NCBI GenBank assembly: GCA_045627185.1
Contig: JAZQNE010000076.1
Coordinates: forward strand, 1 to 24,865
Direction of reading: 5' to 3'
Length of the DNA stretch: 24,865 nucleotides
From: SZUA-448 sp045627185
GTDB taxonomy: Bacteria > Bacillota > Clostridia > Lachnospirales > Lachnospiraceae
Part shown: one piece after another, positions 8,378 through 17,798 of the stretch
Layout of the letters: each line of letters starts with the position of its first letter
Position numbering within the stretch: the stretch's first letter is position 1
Notes under the pieces: generated by a model
Seen by the model: only the letters and a program-made list of their open reading frames with translations
What the model was told of the DNA's origin: nothing
Databases searched by the model: none
Made by a program: the position numbers and the translations under genes

Positions 8378-9049
8378 ATGTCATTATGGGATTCAATTAA
8401 GAACACCTTTGCCAGCTCGGCAAAAACAACAATTAACAGCACCGTTACCAATGCTGCAAGTTCAGCAAAAAGGAACTTCCGCAGTTCACTCATTAAAGCA
8501 AAAAACAACGCTGAGAACGCAATAAAAAAGGCTGTTGAAACAAAGTCAAAAACATATAAGTTTGATAAAATACCTACAACAGTTGAAGAACTCAAGGCTC
8601 TTCCTCAGGCAGACATGAAGGATCCTTTTGCATCGGTTGCTCTCACGGTGCTTGCACTTAACATGTATTACGCAGATGAAGCAACAGGCACAGCCGCTTT
8701 TGATTATGTCATGGGCCCCGGCGCACTTGCAAACATCGAAATACAGCGAATTAACGACAGTATCCGCCAGAACGGAAAAAAGGTTCCGCTCTCATACTTC
8801 GAAGGTGCTACAAACGAAAACAATTACACACCGAAAACACCTTATACCATCAAGGTTTATGAATATGCAACAAGCAAAGATATTTATGATCAGGGCTATT
8901 ACAGACTGTTTGTAAAATCAGGCGGCGCAGACAGCGAAAGACAGGTTACGCTCCGTACAAAAGCATCAACCGGCGAATGGTTTGCACATGAGTTCTCATC
9001 ACTTTACATGGGAATCAAGGTTGCAACCGCTGACGATCCCTGGGCATAA
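8378..9049 (+). CDS. DUF6935-like protein of unknown function
   Basis: This is a 223-residue protein without a signal peptide. Residues 1-60 are an Ala/Ser/Lys-rich region that should form amphipathic helices (MSLWDSIKNTFASSAKTT onward) and could touch a membrane. Residues about 65-223 form a globular domain with TVEELKALPQADMKDPFASVALTVLAL, SYFEGATNENNYTP, LFVKSGGADSERQVTLRTK and a terminal DDPWA, which I recognise as DUF6935, a clostridial family without known function. The start is certain because AGGAGGA lies eight bases upstream. The gene stands alone between its own promoter and a strong terminator. The N-terminal layout recalls the glycine-zipper protein at 20274-20906, but the globular parts differ. 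Confidence 0.8.
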   Translation: MSLWDSIKNTFASSAKTTINSTVTNAASSAKRNFRSSLIKAKNNAENAIKKAVETKSKTYKFDKIPTTVEELKALPQADMKDPFASVALTVLALNMYYADEATGTAAFDYVMGPGALANIEIQRINDSIRQNGKKVPLSYFEGATNENNYTPKTPYTIKVYEYATSKDIYDQGYYRLFVKSGGADSERQVTLRTKASTGEWFAHEFSSLYMGIKVATADDPWA

Positions 9050-9090
9050 TCCCCGGAATCATGGTCATCGGACCGCCCGTATGGCTCATA

Positions 9091-9122
9091 AAACGTATGG
9101 TGTCACGGCACCATACGTTTTT
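9091..9122 (+). terminator. Strong rho-independent terminator
   Basis: A perfect 12-bp stem (AAACGTATGGTG with CACCATACGTTT, loop TCACGG) is followed by further T residues, 41 bp after the DUF6935-like gene. It isolates that gene from the protease cluster. Confidence 0.85.
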
Positions 9123-9123
9123 C

Positions 9124-9152
9124 TTGAATATTTCGTTTTATTGGTGTAGAAT
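9124..9152 (+). promoter_or_regulatory. Upstream promoter (P1) of the protease cluster
   Basis: TTGAAT (9124-9129), a 17-bp spacer and TAGAAT (9147-9152). The region downstream of the -10 (ATTATC) resembles that of P2, 41 bp further on. Confidence 0.5.
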
Positions 9153-9164
9153 ATTATCGGTTTC

Positions 9165-9193
9165 TTGATTATTATTTTATGTTGATATAGAAT
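9165..9193 (+). promoter_or_regulatory. Downstream promoter (P2) of the protease cluster
   Basis: TTGATT (9165-9170), a 17-bp spacer and TAGAAT (9188-9193), followed by ATCATC. The same -10 and spacer as P1 suggest duplicated promoters. Transcription from P2 would start about 40 bp before the clostripain ATG at 9241. Confidence 0.5.
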
Positions 9194-9240
9194 ATCATCA
9201 AATATTTTTATTACATATTATTTATTGAGGAGAAAGAAAA

Positions 9241-11607
9241 ATGGCAACAAACAGACCAACAGGGAGAAAAACCTATTCTTCCGGCAAAACCGGAAGCGTT
9301 GGAAAAACAGGAAGCGGGCTTGGAACCGGTCCTGTCGGAAACGCTAATTATTCCGGACAGAACAATTCAGGCAGCGGAAAATCCGGCGGAAACCGTGCCG
9401 TAACACGCGGAAGCATCGGCGGAGCAGGCGGACTTATCATCGTTGTGCTCGCAATTTTCTTACTTAAAAACTGTGGCAAAACCACAACATCCACAACAGG
9501 AACAATTATGAACCTGCTCGGTTCCGGTTACAGCTATGAAACCACAACCGAGGATTACACAGATGTATCCACCACAACAAGCGTAAGTTCAAGCTCAGAC
9601 AAAGCACTTGACACATCGGTTGCAAAAGGTTCACGTGACAAGTTCACCAGTATCCTTGGCAACAAGAACGACAAGGTTACAATTCTTGTGTATATGTGCG
9701 GTACAGACCTTGAATCAAAGAGTGGCATGGGTTCGGCCGACTTAAAGGAAATGTGTTCCGCAACTCTTGGCTCAAACGTAAATGTCATAGTTTACACAGG
9801 TGGCTGCAAGGCTTGGAAAACAACCGGCATCAGCAGTTCCGTAAACCAGATTTACAAGATTGAGAACGGATCGCTTACCCGTCTTGAAAGCGATATGGGC
9901 TCCAAGACCATGACCGATCCCGCAACCCTTACCGAGTTCATCAAGTACGGTGCTTCAAAATACCCCGCAAACAGACTTTGCCTTATTTTCTGGGATCACG
10001 GCGGCGGCTCCGTAAGCGGCTACGGTTATGATGAAAAGTTCACCAATTCAGGTTCCATGACACTTTCAGGCATCGACAAAGCGCTTAAGAATGCAGGCCG
10101 GAAATTTGATTTCATCGGCTTTGATGCATGTCTTATGGCTACTCTTGAAAACGGTCTTATGCTTGCTGATTACGCAGACTACATGATCGCTTCAGAAGAA
10201 ACCGAGCCCGGTGTTGGCTGGTATTACACCAACTGGCTCACAGCTCTTGGCAGCAATCCTTCCATGTCAACTCTTGAAGTCGGCAAGAACATCGTTGATG
10301 ATTTCGTTTCCGTATGTGCAAAGAAATGCTCGGGCCAGAACACAACTCTTTCGGTTGTTGACCTTGCAGAACTTTCAAATACTGTTCCTTCCAAGCTTAC
10401 AAGCTTTGCAAAATCAACAACTGCAATGATTCAGTCTGATAACTACAAGACTGTTTCCGATGCACGTTCAGACTCCAGAGAATTCTCTCCTTCAAGCAAG
10501 ATTGACCAGGTTGACCTTATTGATTTTGCTACAAAGATTAACACAACCGAATCCAAGGCACTTGCAACAGCCTTAAGAGATGCCGTTAAGTACAACCGCA
10601 CCTCCAGCAAGATGACAAATTCCTACGGTATTTCAATCTTCTTCCCTATGGAAAAACCTTCAAAGGTTGACTCCATGGCCAAGACATATGAAGCAATCGG
10701 AATGGATTCCGCATACACAAGCTGCATTAAGGAATATGCAGGCCTTGAAGTTTGCGGTCAGGCATCGGGCGGCGGTTCAAACTCCGTTCTGAGCTCACTT
10801 CTTTCCGGTTATTCGGGAAGCAGTTCAGCTACAGGCAGCAGTGTGGGCAGCATTCTTTCACTCCTTGGCGGACTTTCCGGCGGCTCAAGTTCAGCTGCTG
10901 ACGGAACAAGCACAGCTCTGCTTTCATTCCTTACCGGCCGTTCAATGAGCAATGAAGACACTGCAAACTACATTTCCAAGAACTACTTTGATGCAACACA
11001 GCTTGTCTGGACCGCAGGTTCAAACGGCGTTTCCAAGATTGTTCTTCCCGAGTCCCAGTGGGATCTTGTTCAGGACCTTGCCCTCAACGTAATGTATGAT
11101 GATGGCGAAGGTTACATCGACCTTGGTATGGACAATGTTTTCGAATTTGACAATGACGGTAACCTTCTTGGCAATTATGACGGTTCATGGCTCGCAATTA
11201 ATGACCAGATTGTTGCTTACTATATTCTTTCTTCCGAAAACGATGTTATCTACGGTTACGTTCCCGCTCTTGTTAACGGACAGCGTGCTGAGCTCCAGCT
11301 TGTTTTCAACAAGGAATATCCTCAGGGTTACATCACAGGTGCAAAATACATCTACGATGACACCGAGACAGGCACAATCGCCAAGAACCTTGCAGGTCTT
11401 AAGAAGGGTGATGTTCTTGAGTTCATCTGCGATTACTACGATTACAACGGCAACTACAAAGACAGCTACCGTCTTGGCAGCGCAGTTACGCTCGGTGACA
11501 CAATCACAATCGAAAACATTAAGATTGACAAGCCTCAGAACCTCAAGGCAACCTACCGCTTCACAGATATTTACCGTCAGAATTACTGGACACCCGTAAT
11601 TCCTTAA
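9241..11607 (+). CDS. Clostripain-family (C11) cysteine peptidase, membrane anchored
   Basis: This 788-residue protein starts with a Gly/Ser/Lys-rich tail (1-60), a membrane helix (about 63-77) and a Thr/Ser-rich spacer. The C11 peptidase domain covers about 140-500. The catalytic pair is visible: His253 in FWDHGGGS and Cys297 in GFDACLM. C11 enzymes cut after basic residues and often mature by self-cleavage. Residues about 505-570 are a Gly/Ser-rich low-complexity stretch, followed by a beta-rich C-terminal region of unknown role. TTGAGGAGAAAG gives a strong ribosome site. It heads a likely operon with a metalloprotease-like lipoprotein 26 bases downstream and then an AraC regulator. The tail has no classical signal peptidase site, so I expect a single-pass anchor with the peptidase outside. 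Confidence 0.93.
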   Translation: MATNRPTGRKTYSSGKTGSVGKTGSGLGTGPVGNANYSGQNNSGSGKSGGNRAVTRGSIGGAGGLIIVVLAIFLLKNCGKTTTSTTGTIMNLLGSGYSYETTTEDYTDVSTTTSVSSSSDKALDTSVAKGSRDKFTSILGNKNDKVTILVYMCGTDLESKSGMGSADLKEMCSATLGSNVNVIVYTGGCKAWKTTGISSSVNQIYKIENGSLTRLESDMGSKTMTDPATLTEFIKYGASKYPANRLCLIFWDHGGGSVSGYGYDEKFTNSGSMTLSGIDKALKNAGRKFDFIGFDACLMATLENGLMLADYADYMIASEETEPGVGWYYTNWLTALGSNPSMSTLEVGKNIVDDFVSVCAKKCSGQNTTLSVVDLAELSNTVPSKLTSFAKSTTAMIQSDNYKTVSDARSDSREFSPSSKIDQVDLIDFATKINTTESKALATALRDAVKYNRTSSKMTNSYGISIFFPMEKPSKVDSMAKTYEAIGMDSAYTSCIKEYAGLEVCGQASGGGSNSVLSSLLSGYSGSSSATGSSVGSILSLLGGLSGGSSSAADGTSTALLSFLTGRSMSNEDTANYISKNYFDATQLVWTAGSNGVSKIVLPESQWDLVQDLALNVMYDDGEGYIDLGMDNVFEFDNDGNLLGNYDGSWLAINDQIVAYYILSSENDVIYGYVPALVNGQRAELQLVFNKEYPQGYITGAKYIYDDTETGTIAKNLAGLKKGDVLEFICDYYDYNGNYKDSYRLGSAVTLGDTITIENIKIDKPQNLKATYRFTDIYRQNYWTPVIP

Positions 11608-11633
11608 CATACATACTCTTCGGAGAAAAAAAA

Positions 11634-13694
11634 ATGAAACGTACATTTATTATTGCAGGCATCCTGTTTGCACTTATGCTTACAGGCTGTCAGCACACAA
11701 CAACAGAAAATCCGACGTCGGTGCCTTCGCCGACGCCGGCTTTATCTACGGAAGCACCCAGTCCCACTGAAGCCGCACATCCGACCGATGTTACTGCTCC
11801 CACGGATACTCCTGCTCCTTCCGCAACAGAAGCCCCCACCGAAACACCGGTGCCCACATCGTTGCCGGGTGCAGCCCTTTCAGATGTTTACGATTATGGC
11901 CTTTCGCACCGTACAGATGTCTACCGTCTGGATATTCCCGATATTTCTCAGAATTACACCATAGATGAAGGCGAAATCCGCGACGGATATGTTCTGCTCC
12001 GTTTGCGGACATCTGAACCCGTAAGCATCAAAATGGCTTCATTTCCACTTCTTCATCCCGAACAGATTAAGTTCTGCGATGTAGATAATTACTGGGACAT
12101 GTACAGACTGGCTTCGGATGGAAACATTATTGAAGTACTTCCGGATTCAAATGCTCTCAATCTGCTGGACAGCTCATTTTCAAAGGTTTGCGGAATCGGA
12201 TCCGGAATCTGCAACTTTATAGGCGTTGACAGCAAAAACAGATGCTGGTACCTGACAGAAAGCGGCCATCCCGCTTATATCAACCTTTTTACCTCAGAAA
12301 CTGCCGTATTTAACGGTGAAAGTTTCCTGCGTGCAGACTCAATTCTTTATGAAGAAGGCGATAATGTCTATCTTTCCGTATCCGGCGGTGCTTTTGTTTC
12401 CTTCCCCATAAAAATCAATACTGCAACAAAATCGATTGATTCCGATATGAATTTCGCGTCAGTTCCCGATCCGATCGGCCCCTACGTTTTTTATAATTCG
12501 GCAAACACATGGTTCTATTCCAAGCTTACCGACCTGACAAAGATTTATTCACTGGCCAAATCCTACGAAGAAGAAAACTTCTGGAAATGTGTCGGAGATA
12601 TTGCAATCACTGCATCCTACAACTTCGATTTCGGGTCTGAATCAAGCGGAGCTACCGAAAGCTTCAATGTATTTGACCTGGCGCACGGCGGAATAGGCTC
12701 TGCTCTTTCATCTGCCGAATTCAGCAGCGATGCTTCGCTTTCGCTTTCAGCCCTTTCAGAGGATGGCCTGGTTCTCATCACTTCAACCCTGGATGACGCA
12801 AGCGTGCCCTACATTTGGGATGTTCATGCCGTTTCATCACTTGCAGACAGCTCCTTCCGCGTACTTGAAGCAAATTCGCTCGACAGTGAAATCAGTAAAC
12901 TTGTCAGCAATATTGAAAACGAATACGGAATTAATGTCTACATAGATGAAGAATCTCTTTCAAAAGCAAACGGAAACTATGAACTTTCTGCCTGCACCGA
13001 ACGTTTTCTTCTGATTTCGGGTCTCACAGAGCTTAACCGTTGTCTTTCCGAATATCCCAAGAATTTCTTCAATGAGGTAATCGGAAACTTCAGGGAGTCG
13101 CTTGATTTTTACATCAGTGACAGTCTGAGAAGTGCCAACGAATATGTGGTTGATGACCCCGATGCTTTTGTTTCATACCTGGACAACTCAATCATCGTCT
13201 GCATAGCTATCCGTTCCATGCAGGAAAATTTCGGTGCAACTCTGGCCCATGAAATGATGCATGTCATGGATGACGCTATTAACGATTATTCACAGGCTCA
13301 TTCGCAGGACATTCTTGAATACTGGACACAGACATTCAGTCCATCCGAATATCCTTATTACTACGCATTTTTTGATGATGAAGGCTATGAAGTTTCCGAC
13401 ATTTCGGGAACAGTGGCAGACGGTGACCCGGATGCATGGTATATAGACGCTTACTCGCGCACATATCCCGCAGAGGATCGTGCACGCGTTCTTGAATATA
13501 TGTATATCGGGGAAGAAAGCTTCTTCGAAAGCGAGAACCTGCGTAACAAAGCCCTTTTCCTGACTGCGGTTATCCGCAAAATTTTCCCTAGCATTGCAGC
13601 CTGCGAGCAGCCTGTTCTCTGGGAAAAGTTACTCGGAATCGAGGATGCCGATTTCAGCATTTACACATTCCCTCCGTACGTTCCCAAGGGCTGA
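11634..13694 (+). CDS. Secreted lipoprotein with HExxH metallopeptidase-like motif
   Basis: This 686-residue protein has a lipoprotein signal peptide ending in LMLTGC (Cys19), so it should be lipid-anchored outside the cell. Residues about 22-80 are a Pro/Thr/Ser/Ala-rich wall-spanning linker. Residues about 85-430 are a large region without a family I recognise, possibly beta-propeller-like. Residues about 450-686 hold ATLAHEMMHVMDDA with HEMMH at 539-543, the zinc site of many metallopeptidases, so a peptidase role is likely. The third ligand cannot be fixed by eye. GGAG lies about ten bases before the ATG. It sits between the clostripain gene and an AraC regulator with short gaps, which points to a shared proteolytic function at the cell surface. 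Confidence 0.82.
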   Translation: MKRTFIIAGILFALMLTGCQHTTTENPTSVPSPTPALSTEAPSPTEAAHPTDVTAPTDTPAPSATEAPTETPVPTSLPGAALSDVYDYGLSHRTDVYRLDIPDISQNYTIDEGEIRDGYVLLRLRTSEPVSIKMASFPLLHPEQIKFCDVDNYWDMYRLASDGNIIEVLPDSNALNLLDSSFSKVCGIGSGICNFIGVDSKNRCWYLTESGHPAYINLFTSETAVFNGESFLRADSILYEEGDNVYLSVSGGAFVSFPIKINTATKSIDSDMNFASVPDPIGPYVFYNSANTWFYSKLTDLTKIYSLAKSYEEENFWKCVGDIAITASYNFDFGSESSGATESFNVFDLAHGGIGSALSSAEFSSDASLSLSALSEDGLVLITSTLDDASVPYIWDVHAVSSLADSSFRVLEANSLDSEISKLVSNIENEYGINVYIDEESLSKANGNYELSACTERFLLISGLTELNRCLSEYPKNFFNEVIGNFRESLDFYISDSLRSANEYVVDDPDAFVSYLDNSIIVCIAIRSMQENFGATLAHEMMHVMDDAINDYSQAHSQDILEYWTQTFSPSEYPYYYAFFDDEGYEVSDISGTVADGDPDAWYIDAYSRTYPAEDRARVLEYMYIGEESFFESENLRNKALFLTAVIRKIFPSIAACEQPVLWEKLLGIEDADFSIYTFPPYVPKG

Positions 13695-13740
13695 CATCAG
13701 ATAAAATAATATTTTCAAAGAATTACTGAAGGGTAAAGTC

Positions 13741-14649
13741 ATGGAAGAAAAAAAAGGATTCTATGCAACAGAAGATGATAAGCAGCAGATGATGAATTAC
13801 AACAATCCTCTGTTCTACTGTCTTGCGGGTCAGACATATTATCCGCCCGAAATGACTATTGCCATTCCCACTCACTGGCATGAAGACATTGAATATCTGT
13901 ATGTTTTTGACGGAACGCTTGATTACAGCATAAACGGCAAGCGTCTCAAGCTGAATAAGGGTGAAGGAATCATAGTAAATTCAAAACGGATTCATTCAAA
14001 CCAGTCAGTTCGCGGACAATATGTGCGTTTCAACTACGTTATCATTCATCCGTCCTACCTTTGCGCTTCACCTTATATTGAAAAAAAATATATTGCGCCG
14101 GTAATCTGTCAGGATTCATTTGATTACGTTCTTCTCCATCATAATGACTGGACAAACGAAATCATTGATACAATGAATCATCTGTTTGAAGGCGGTCCTG
14201 ATGACAGTCGCGAGCTTGAAATTATTGAAGCTACCTTCCATACGGTAAGAGTTCTTTTCAATAATCTGAAGCCCAAGTCATCATTTGACCAGAGTTCATC
14301 AATTTATGTCAACACCTTCAAAACAATGATTACCTTCATCAACAATCATTTTTCCGAAAAGATTTCGCTTGATGAAATAGCAGAGTCCGGGAACGTAGGC
14401 AAAACGCTTTGCGCCAAGATTTTCAAGATATTCACATCAAAAACTCCCGGTGAATATCTTATCCACTATCGGATAAATAAAAGTCTTGAACTGTTGACGG
14501 ACGGCAACCTGAAAATAACCGATATCGCCTACCGTTCAGGCTTCAACAGTGCCAGCCACTACACAAAGATTTTCAAAGATATTGTTAAATGCACCCCCAA
14601 CAAATACCGTGCGGTTTCGCAGGAACAGGGGGCTGCAATAAGGTTTTAA
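13741..14649 (+). CDS. AraC-family transcriptional regulator
   Basis: This is a 302-residue DNA-binding regulator. Residues about 30-115 form a cupin-like sensor (IPTHWHEDIEYLYVFDGTL, with His45 and His47). Residues about 195-295 hold the two helix-turn-helix motifs of the AraC family, the second being IAYRSGFNSASHYTKIFKDIVKCTPNKYR. AAGGG lies upstream of the ATG. The gene follows the lipoprotein gene by 46 bases with no terminator between, so it is probably the last gene of the protease operon and may regulate it. The ligand is unknown; such cupin-type sensors often bind sugars. Confidence 0.93.
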   Translation: MEEKKGFYATEDDKQQMMNYNNPLFYCLAGQTYYPPEMTIAIPTHWHEDIEYLYVFDGTLDYSINGKRLKLNKGEGIIVNSKRIHSNQSVRGQYVRFNYVIIHPSYLCASPYIEKKYIAPVICQDSFDYVLLHHNDWTNEIIDTMNHLFEGGPDDSRELEIIEATFHTVRVLFNNLKPKSSFDQSSSIYVNTFKTMITFINNHFSEKISLDEIAESGNVGKTLCAKIFKIFTSKTPGEYLIHYRINKSLELLTDGNLKITDIAYRSGFNSASHYTKIFKDIVKCTPNKYRAVSQEQGAAIRF

Positions 14650-14650
14650 T

Positions 14651-14681
14651 AAAAAAGGAAGCCGGCCGGCTTCCTTTTTTT
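14651..14681. terminator. Bidirectional terminator between convergent genes
   Basis: A perfect palindrome centred on GCCGGCCGGC with arms AAAAAAGGAA and TTCCTTTTTT. It serves the AraC gene on the plus strand and the CotH lipoprotein gene (stop at 14727) on the minus strand. Confidence 0.85.
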
Positions 14682-14726
14682 GAGGTTTCAATGCATCTTG
14701 ATTCCCATGAAATTTTCCGTTTCACA

Positions 14727-17660
14727 TCAGTCAAACAGTTCCGCCATTCGCTCATCGGAAAGATTAAAATGGGTCTGCAGCTGTTCCTTCACAAGCTCAT
14801 AGCGCCTGTCAAGAATAGTGTCGAGCATGGCATTCGTGTTTTTCTTCCACTTTTCATAATAGATTTCTGTCTTAATTGCGCAATGGTACTTAACTTCACT
14901 TTCTACTTCATCAAGATATTCTTTATAAATCTGTTTGAGGCGTTCCGGCTGAAGGAAAGTCTTCATGTACTGAGCGTATTTCTCCATAAATTCCGCCTGT
15001 GATTTTGGATTTACAAGAAGCATGTTGTAGGTGAGATACGTATAAAAATCATTTGAATGTCCATGGCCCTCCGGGTTAAGAATATGACCAAGCAGGTCAT
15101 AATCCCAGGTATAACTCTCAAGCGCCATATCCATATCATACAGAATCCAGCGCCACTTTGAAGAATCATCTCTTGCCGAATAAAAACGGAGATTTCCCGA
15201 ATCTGCATTTCCGAAATAAGTATCAATAATCCAGAAATTCATCCATTCGTCAAGGTCAACACGTTCCGCAATATAATCATAAGCCTCAGGGGTGCTCATA
15301 TCATGGGTTTTGATGTAGTTAATAATTTCATCCATGCGTTTGCAGTCACCATTCTGCCTGATTCGGGCGCCTTTAATATAATCAAGGTTGTCCTCTTCAA
15401 TACCACTGTACGTCTCAATGTAATCCGAATTAAGCTTCTCACGAATGAAATACAATCCCTGGTATTCACCGTTAATGTACAGAGCCACAGGCTTTTCGTC
15501 CTGCATGTCAAGATCAAGCTGTCCCTCAAGTGCCCTCTGGTAAAAGGCATCCCTGATAAGTGTCTGGCTCTGGTCCTGGCCCGCAGAACGGATAAGAAGG
15601 TTACTGAACTCCTTAACACCGTTTTCGCCAAAGAACGGGTAATAAACGGATTTTGGTCCGTAAGCATCCTTCAGGTTGATTGAGAACGATTTGGACTCTC
15701 TGGCACGCGTATACTGGCCCTGAACCTTCATTCCGGCATCAAATTCAACGGCAAGCCGGCCATTTTCATAATATTCAAAGGTGCAGGCCCTCTCCCATTC
15801 TTTCCAGAAGTTTGCACCGTAATTCGGTTTTTCCTTGCTTGCGTTCGGTCCAAGGGCAAATATGCCGGTTGCATCGCTGTAAAGCCCTGCAGGGTCCGAT
15901 GATACGCAAACAATACTCAGTGTATGCGTACGGCCGTCGCAAAGGAATGTGCGTGTTGCAACATCAGAAGTCACAAGCCCCTGAACAAAGCACACAGCCT
16001 TAACAACGCAGGATTCCGTAATTGTAATCGGACCGGTATAACGGGTTGAATACTCATTCGGCGTTGAACCGTCAAGCGTATAATAGATTTTTCCGTTCTT
16101 CTGTGCAGTAGAAAGCGTAACGATGTGCTTTTCGGCCGTCAGTTCGTCAGAATCCGATTCAATGGTTACCGGAAGCGCATAGCCGGTTTTAGCCGCAGCA
16201 TTTTTGCTTCCGCGTGTGGGAGTGGTGTAAAACTCACGCACAGTGCTGTTTCCCTCTATTCTCTGGCCCGACGTAACATTCGCACGCTGAACTCCCGTTT
16301 CAAAAACATCAACAGGATAGCCGTCTTTATCGGTCAGATAAATAGTGGACCCCGAAGAGCCCACCTTAAATCCGGTATTCAGTTTGCCTGTTTCCTGTGA
16401 TGCAGTATCTCCGGCATCTACCACAAGATATCCGCCTGCCGGAATTGAAACCGAAGGGAATGTATAATAGTCAAGCTTTTCTATGTCTTTGCTGAGATGG
16501 TAGCCTTCCAGGTTAATGGCAGCGTTTGTACTGTTATAAAGTTCAATCCAGTCATCATTCGGAACATTTGAGGCCTTCTCAGAACTTACGGCACATACCT
16601 CGCTCACGATGATTGTCTTCACCGTTCCGTTTTCATATTCCTCAAGTGTATCAAAACCGCCGGCTGCATTTTCACGTCCGGGAGTCGGGCGCGGGTTAAG
16701 AAGCCATTTTTCACTGTCTTCAGCGGCTCTGCCAACCGAAAGAGTGTCATGCAGAATAAGGTTTTCAACTCTGTCCGTTTCAAATCCGTAGCTGCTTGAA
16801 ACCATCAGACCGTCATCCGATTCGCTGATTTTGAAGGGTGCATGAATGTAACCGCTCTCCGGATTATATTCTTTTTCCTTTCCGGAAAGGCATATTACAA
16901 CCATTTCCCCGGGCTCAAGCGTAATGTCCGGAAGCGTATACTTAAAGGGCTTGTCAAAGTTGTCTGTAAGACCAAAGTTCTTTAGGTTAATTGCTGTATT
17001 TCCGCAGTTTTTAAGTTCAACCCAGTCAACAGCATCACCGTCTTCATCAATAAGGATAAAGCGGCTCTTGCCCATATATTCATTTATTTTTACTGCGTTT
17101 TGAAGAAGGAACCCTGACAGATCCGTAACTGTCATTCCACCGTTCCGGCTCTCAGCCGTAGGTATCAGAAAATAAGCAAAATCAGATGTTCCCGCAACTC
17201 TTCCGTAAGAAATTCCGGTAAGAAGCTGCTCCGGGAGCGTAATTTTGTCAAGAACGAGTGAAGCAAGGGAAAGAATACAGTCATTTCCCGGAACGGGAGC
17301 CTTGCCGGAAACGCTGTCTGTTTCGGACGCATTGCCTGTTTTTACAATTACATACCCGTTTGCAGGTACTGAAAATCCCTTCAGAAGCACGCCGTCAAGA
17401 GCAACTTCATCAAGTCTGATTGTCGCACTTTCCGTGTTATAAATCTCAACCCAGGAATTAGTTCCGTCAGTTGAAGCATAAACTTCATTAATCAGAAGAG
17501 AACCTTCCTCAAGGCATTCTTCAGGGAGCGGTGTGGCCGTAGGGTAAGGTGTACACGTAGGCACTTCAGAAATAACCGGTTTTGGTCCGAATGAACAACC
17601 ATTCAGAAACAAAACGGCTACACCGAGCACTATTAACTTTAAGATACTCACGTGCCTCAA
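14727..17660 (-). CDS. Large surface lipoprotein: lamin-tail domains, chitobiase-type domain, CotH domain
   Basis: This 977-residue protein has a lipoprotein signal peptide ending LFLNGC (Cys22) and a short Pro/Thr linker. Three lamin-tail (LTD) repeats follow at about 50-180, 185-335 and 345-480; each starts with an INEVYA/INEYMG/VSEVCA-like strand and holds a WVEIYN, WVELKN or WIELYN core. Residues about 495-575 carry YYTLDGSTPNEYSTRYTGPITI, a CHB_HEX_C domain. The rest is a CotH kinase-like domain with MKVQGQYTRARESKSFSINL, GLYFIREKLNSDYIE and LYDMDMALES, so catalytic residues look intact. A TTG start at 17660 is preferred because GGAGGG lies seven bases upstream; a GTG three codons later is the alternative. 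It has its own promoter and a shared terminator. It should sit on the cell surface; substrates are unknown. Confidence 0.9.
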   Translation of the reverse strand: MRHVSILKLIVLGVAVLFLNGCSFGPKPVISEVPTCTPYPTATPLPEECLEEGSLLINEVYASTDGTNSWVEIYNTESATIRLDEVALDGVLLKGFSVPANGYVIVKTGNASETDSVSGKAPVPGNDCILSLASLVLDKITLPEQLLTGISYGRVAGTSDFAYFLIPTAESRNGGMTVTDLSGFLLQNAVKINEYMGKSRFILIDEDGDAVDWVELKNCGNTAINLKNFGLTDNFDKPFKYTLPDITLEPGEMVVICLSGKEKEYNPESGYIHAPFKISESDDGLMVSSSYGFETDRVENLILHDTLSVGRAAEDSEKWLLNPRPTPGRENAAGGFDTLEEYENGTVKTIIVSEVCAVSSEKASNVPNDDWIELYNSTNAAINLEGYHLSKDIEKLDYYTFPSVSIPAGGYLVVDAGDTASQETGKLNTGFKVGSSGSTIYLTDKDGYPVDVFETGVQRANVTSGQRIEGNSTVREFYTTPTRGSKNAAAKTGYALPVTIESDSDELTAEKHIVTLSTAQKNGKIYYTLDGSTPNEYSTRYTGPITITESCVVKAVCFVQGLVTSDVATRTFLCDGRTHTLSIVCVSSDPAGLYSDATGIFALGPNASKEKPNYGANFWKEWERACTFEYYENGRLAVEFDAGMKVQGQYTRARESKSFSINLKDAYGPKSVYYPFFGENGVKEFSNLLIRSAGQDQSQTLIRDAFYQRALEGQLDLDMQDEKPVALYINGEYQGLYFIREKLNSDYIETYSGIEEDNLDYIKGARIRQNGDCKRMDEIINYIKTHDMSTPEAYDYIAERVDLDEWMNFWIIDTYFGNADSGNLRFYSARDDSSKWRWILYDMDMALESYTWDYDLLGHILNPEGHGHSNDFYTYLTYNMLLVNPKSQAEFMEKYAQYMKTFLQPERLKQIYKEYLDEVESEVKYHCAIKTEIYYEKWKKNTNAMLDTILDRRYELVKEQLQTHFNLSDERMAELFD

Positions 17661-17708
17661 TTAAAAACCCTCCAAGCGCTTAATTTCCGTCTTTTTCCCA
17701 TTTCTTCC

Positions 17709-17736
17709 ATTATAGCAACAATTTCACAAAAGTCAA
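17709..17736 (-). promoter_or_regulatory. Extended -10 promoter of the CotH lipoprotein gene
   Basis: On the minus strand TTGACT (17731-17736), a 16-bp spacer and TGCTATAAT (-10 at 17709-17714 with the TGn extension). This is the strongest-looking promoter in the window. Confidence 0.7.
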
Positions 17737-17798
17737 TTCTTTTGGCGTTTGACAACACAAAAGAGAACATCGTCGGCCTTATCAACAGCCCAAAATAC

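Noticed and set aside
8146..8595. Minus-strand reading frame overlapping the DUF6935-like gene
   Set aside because: It overlaps a well-supported plus-strand gene and the CotH promoter region; the repeated LWKE-type residues come from the leader hairpins.
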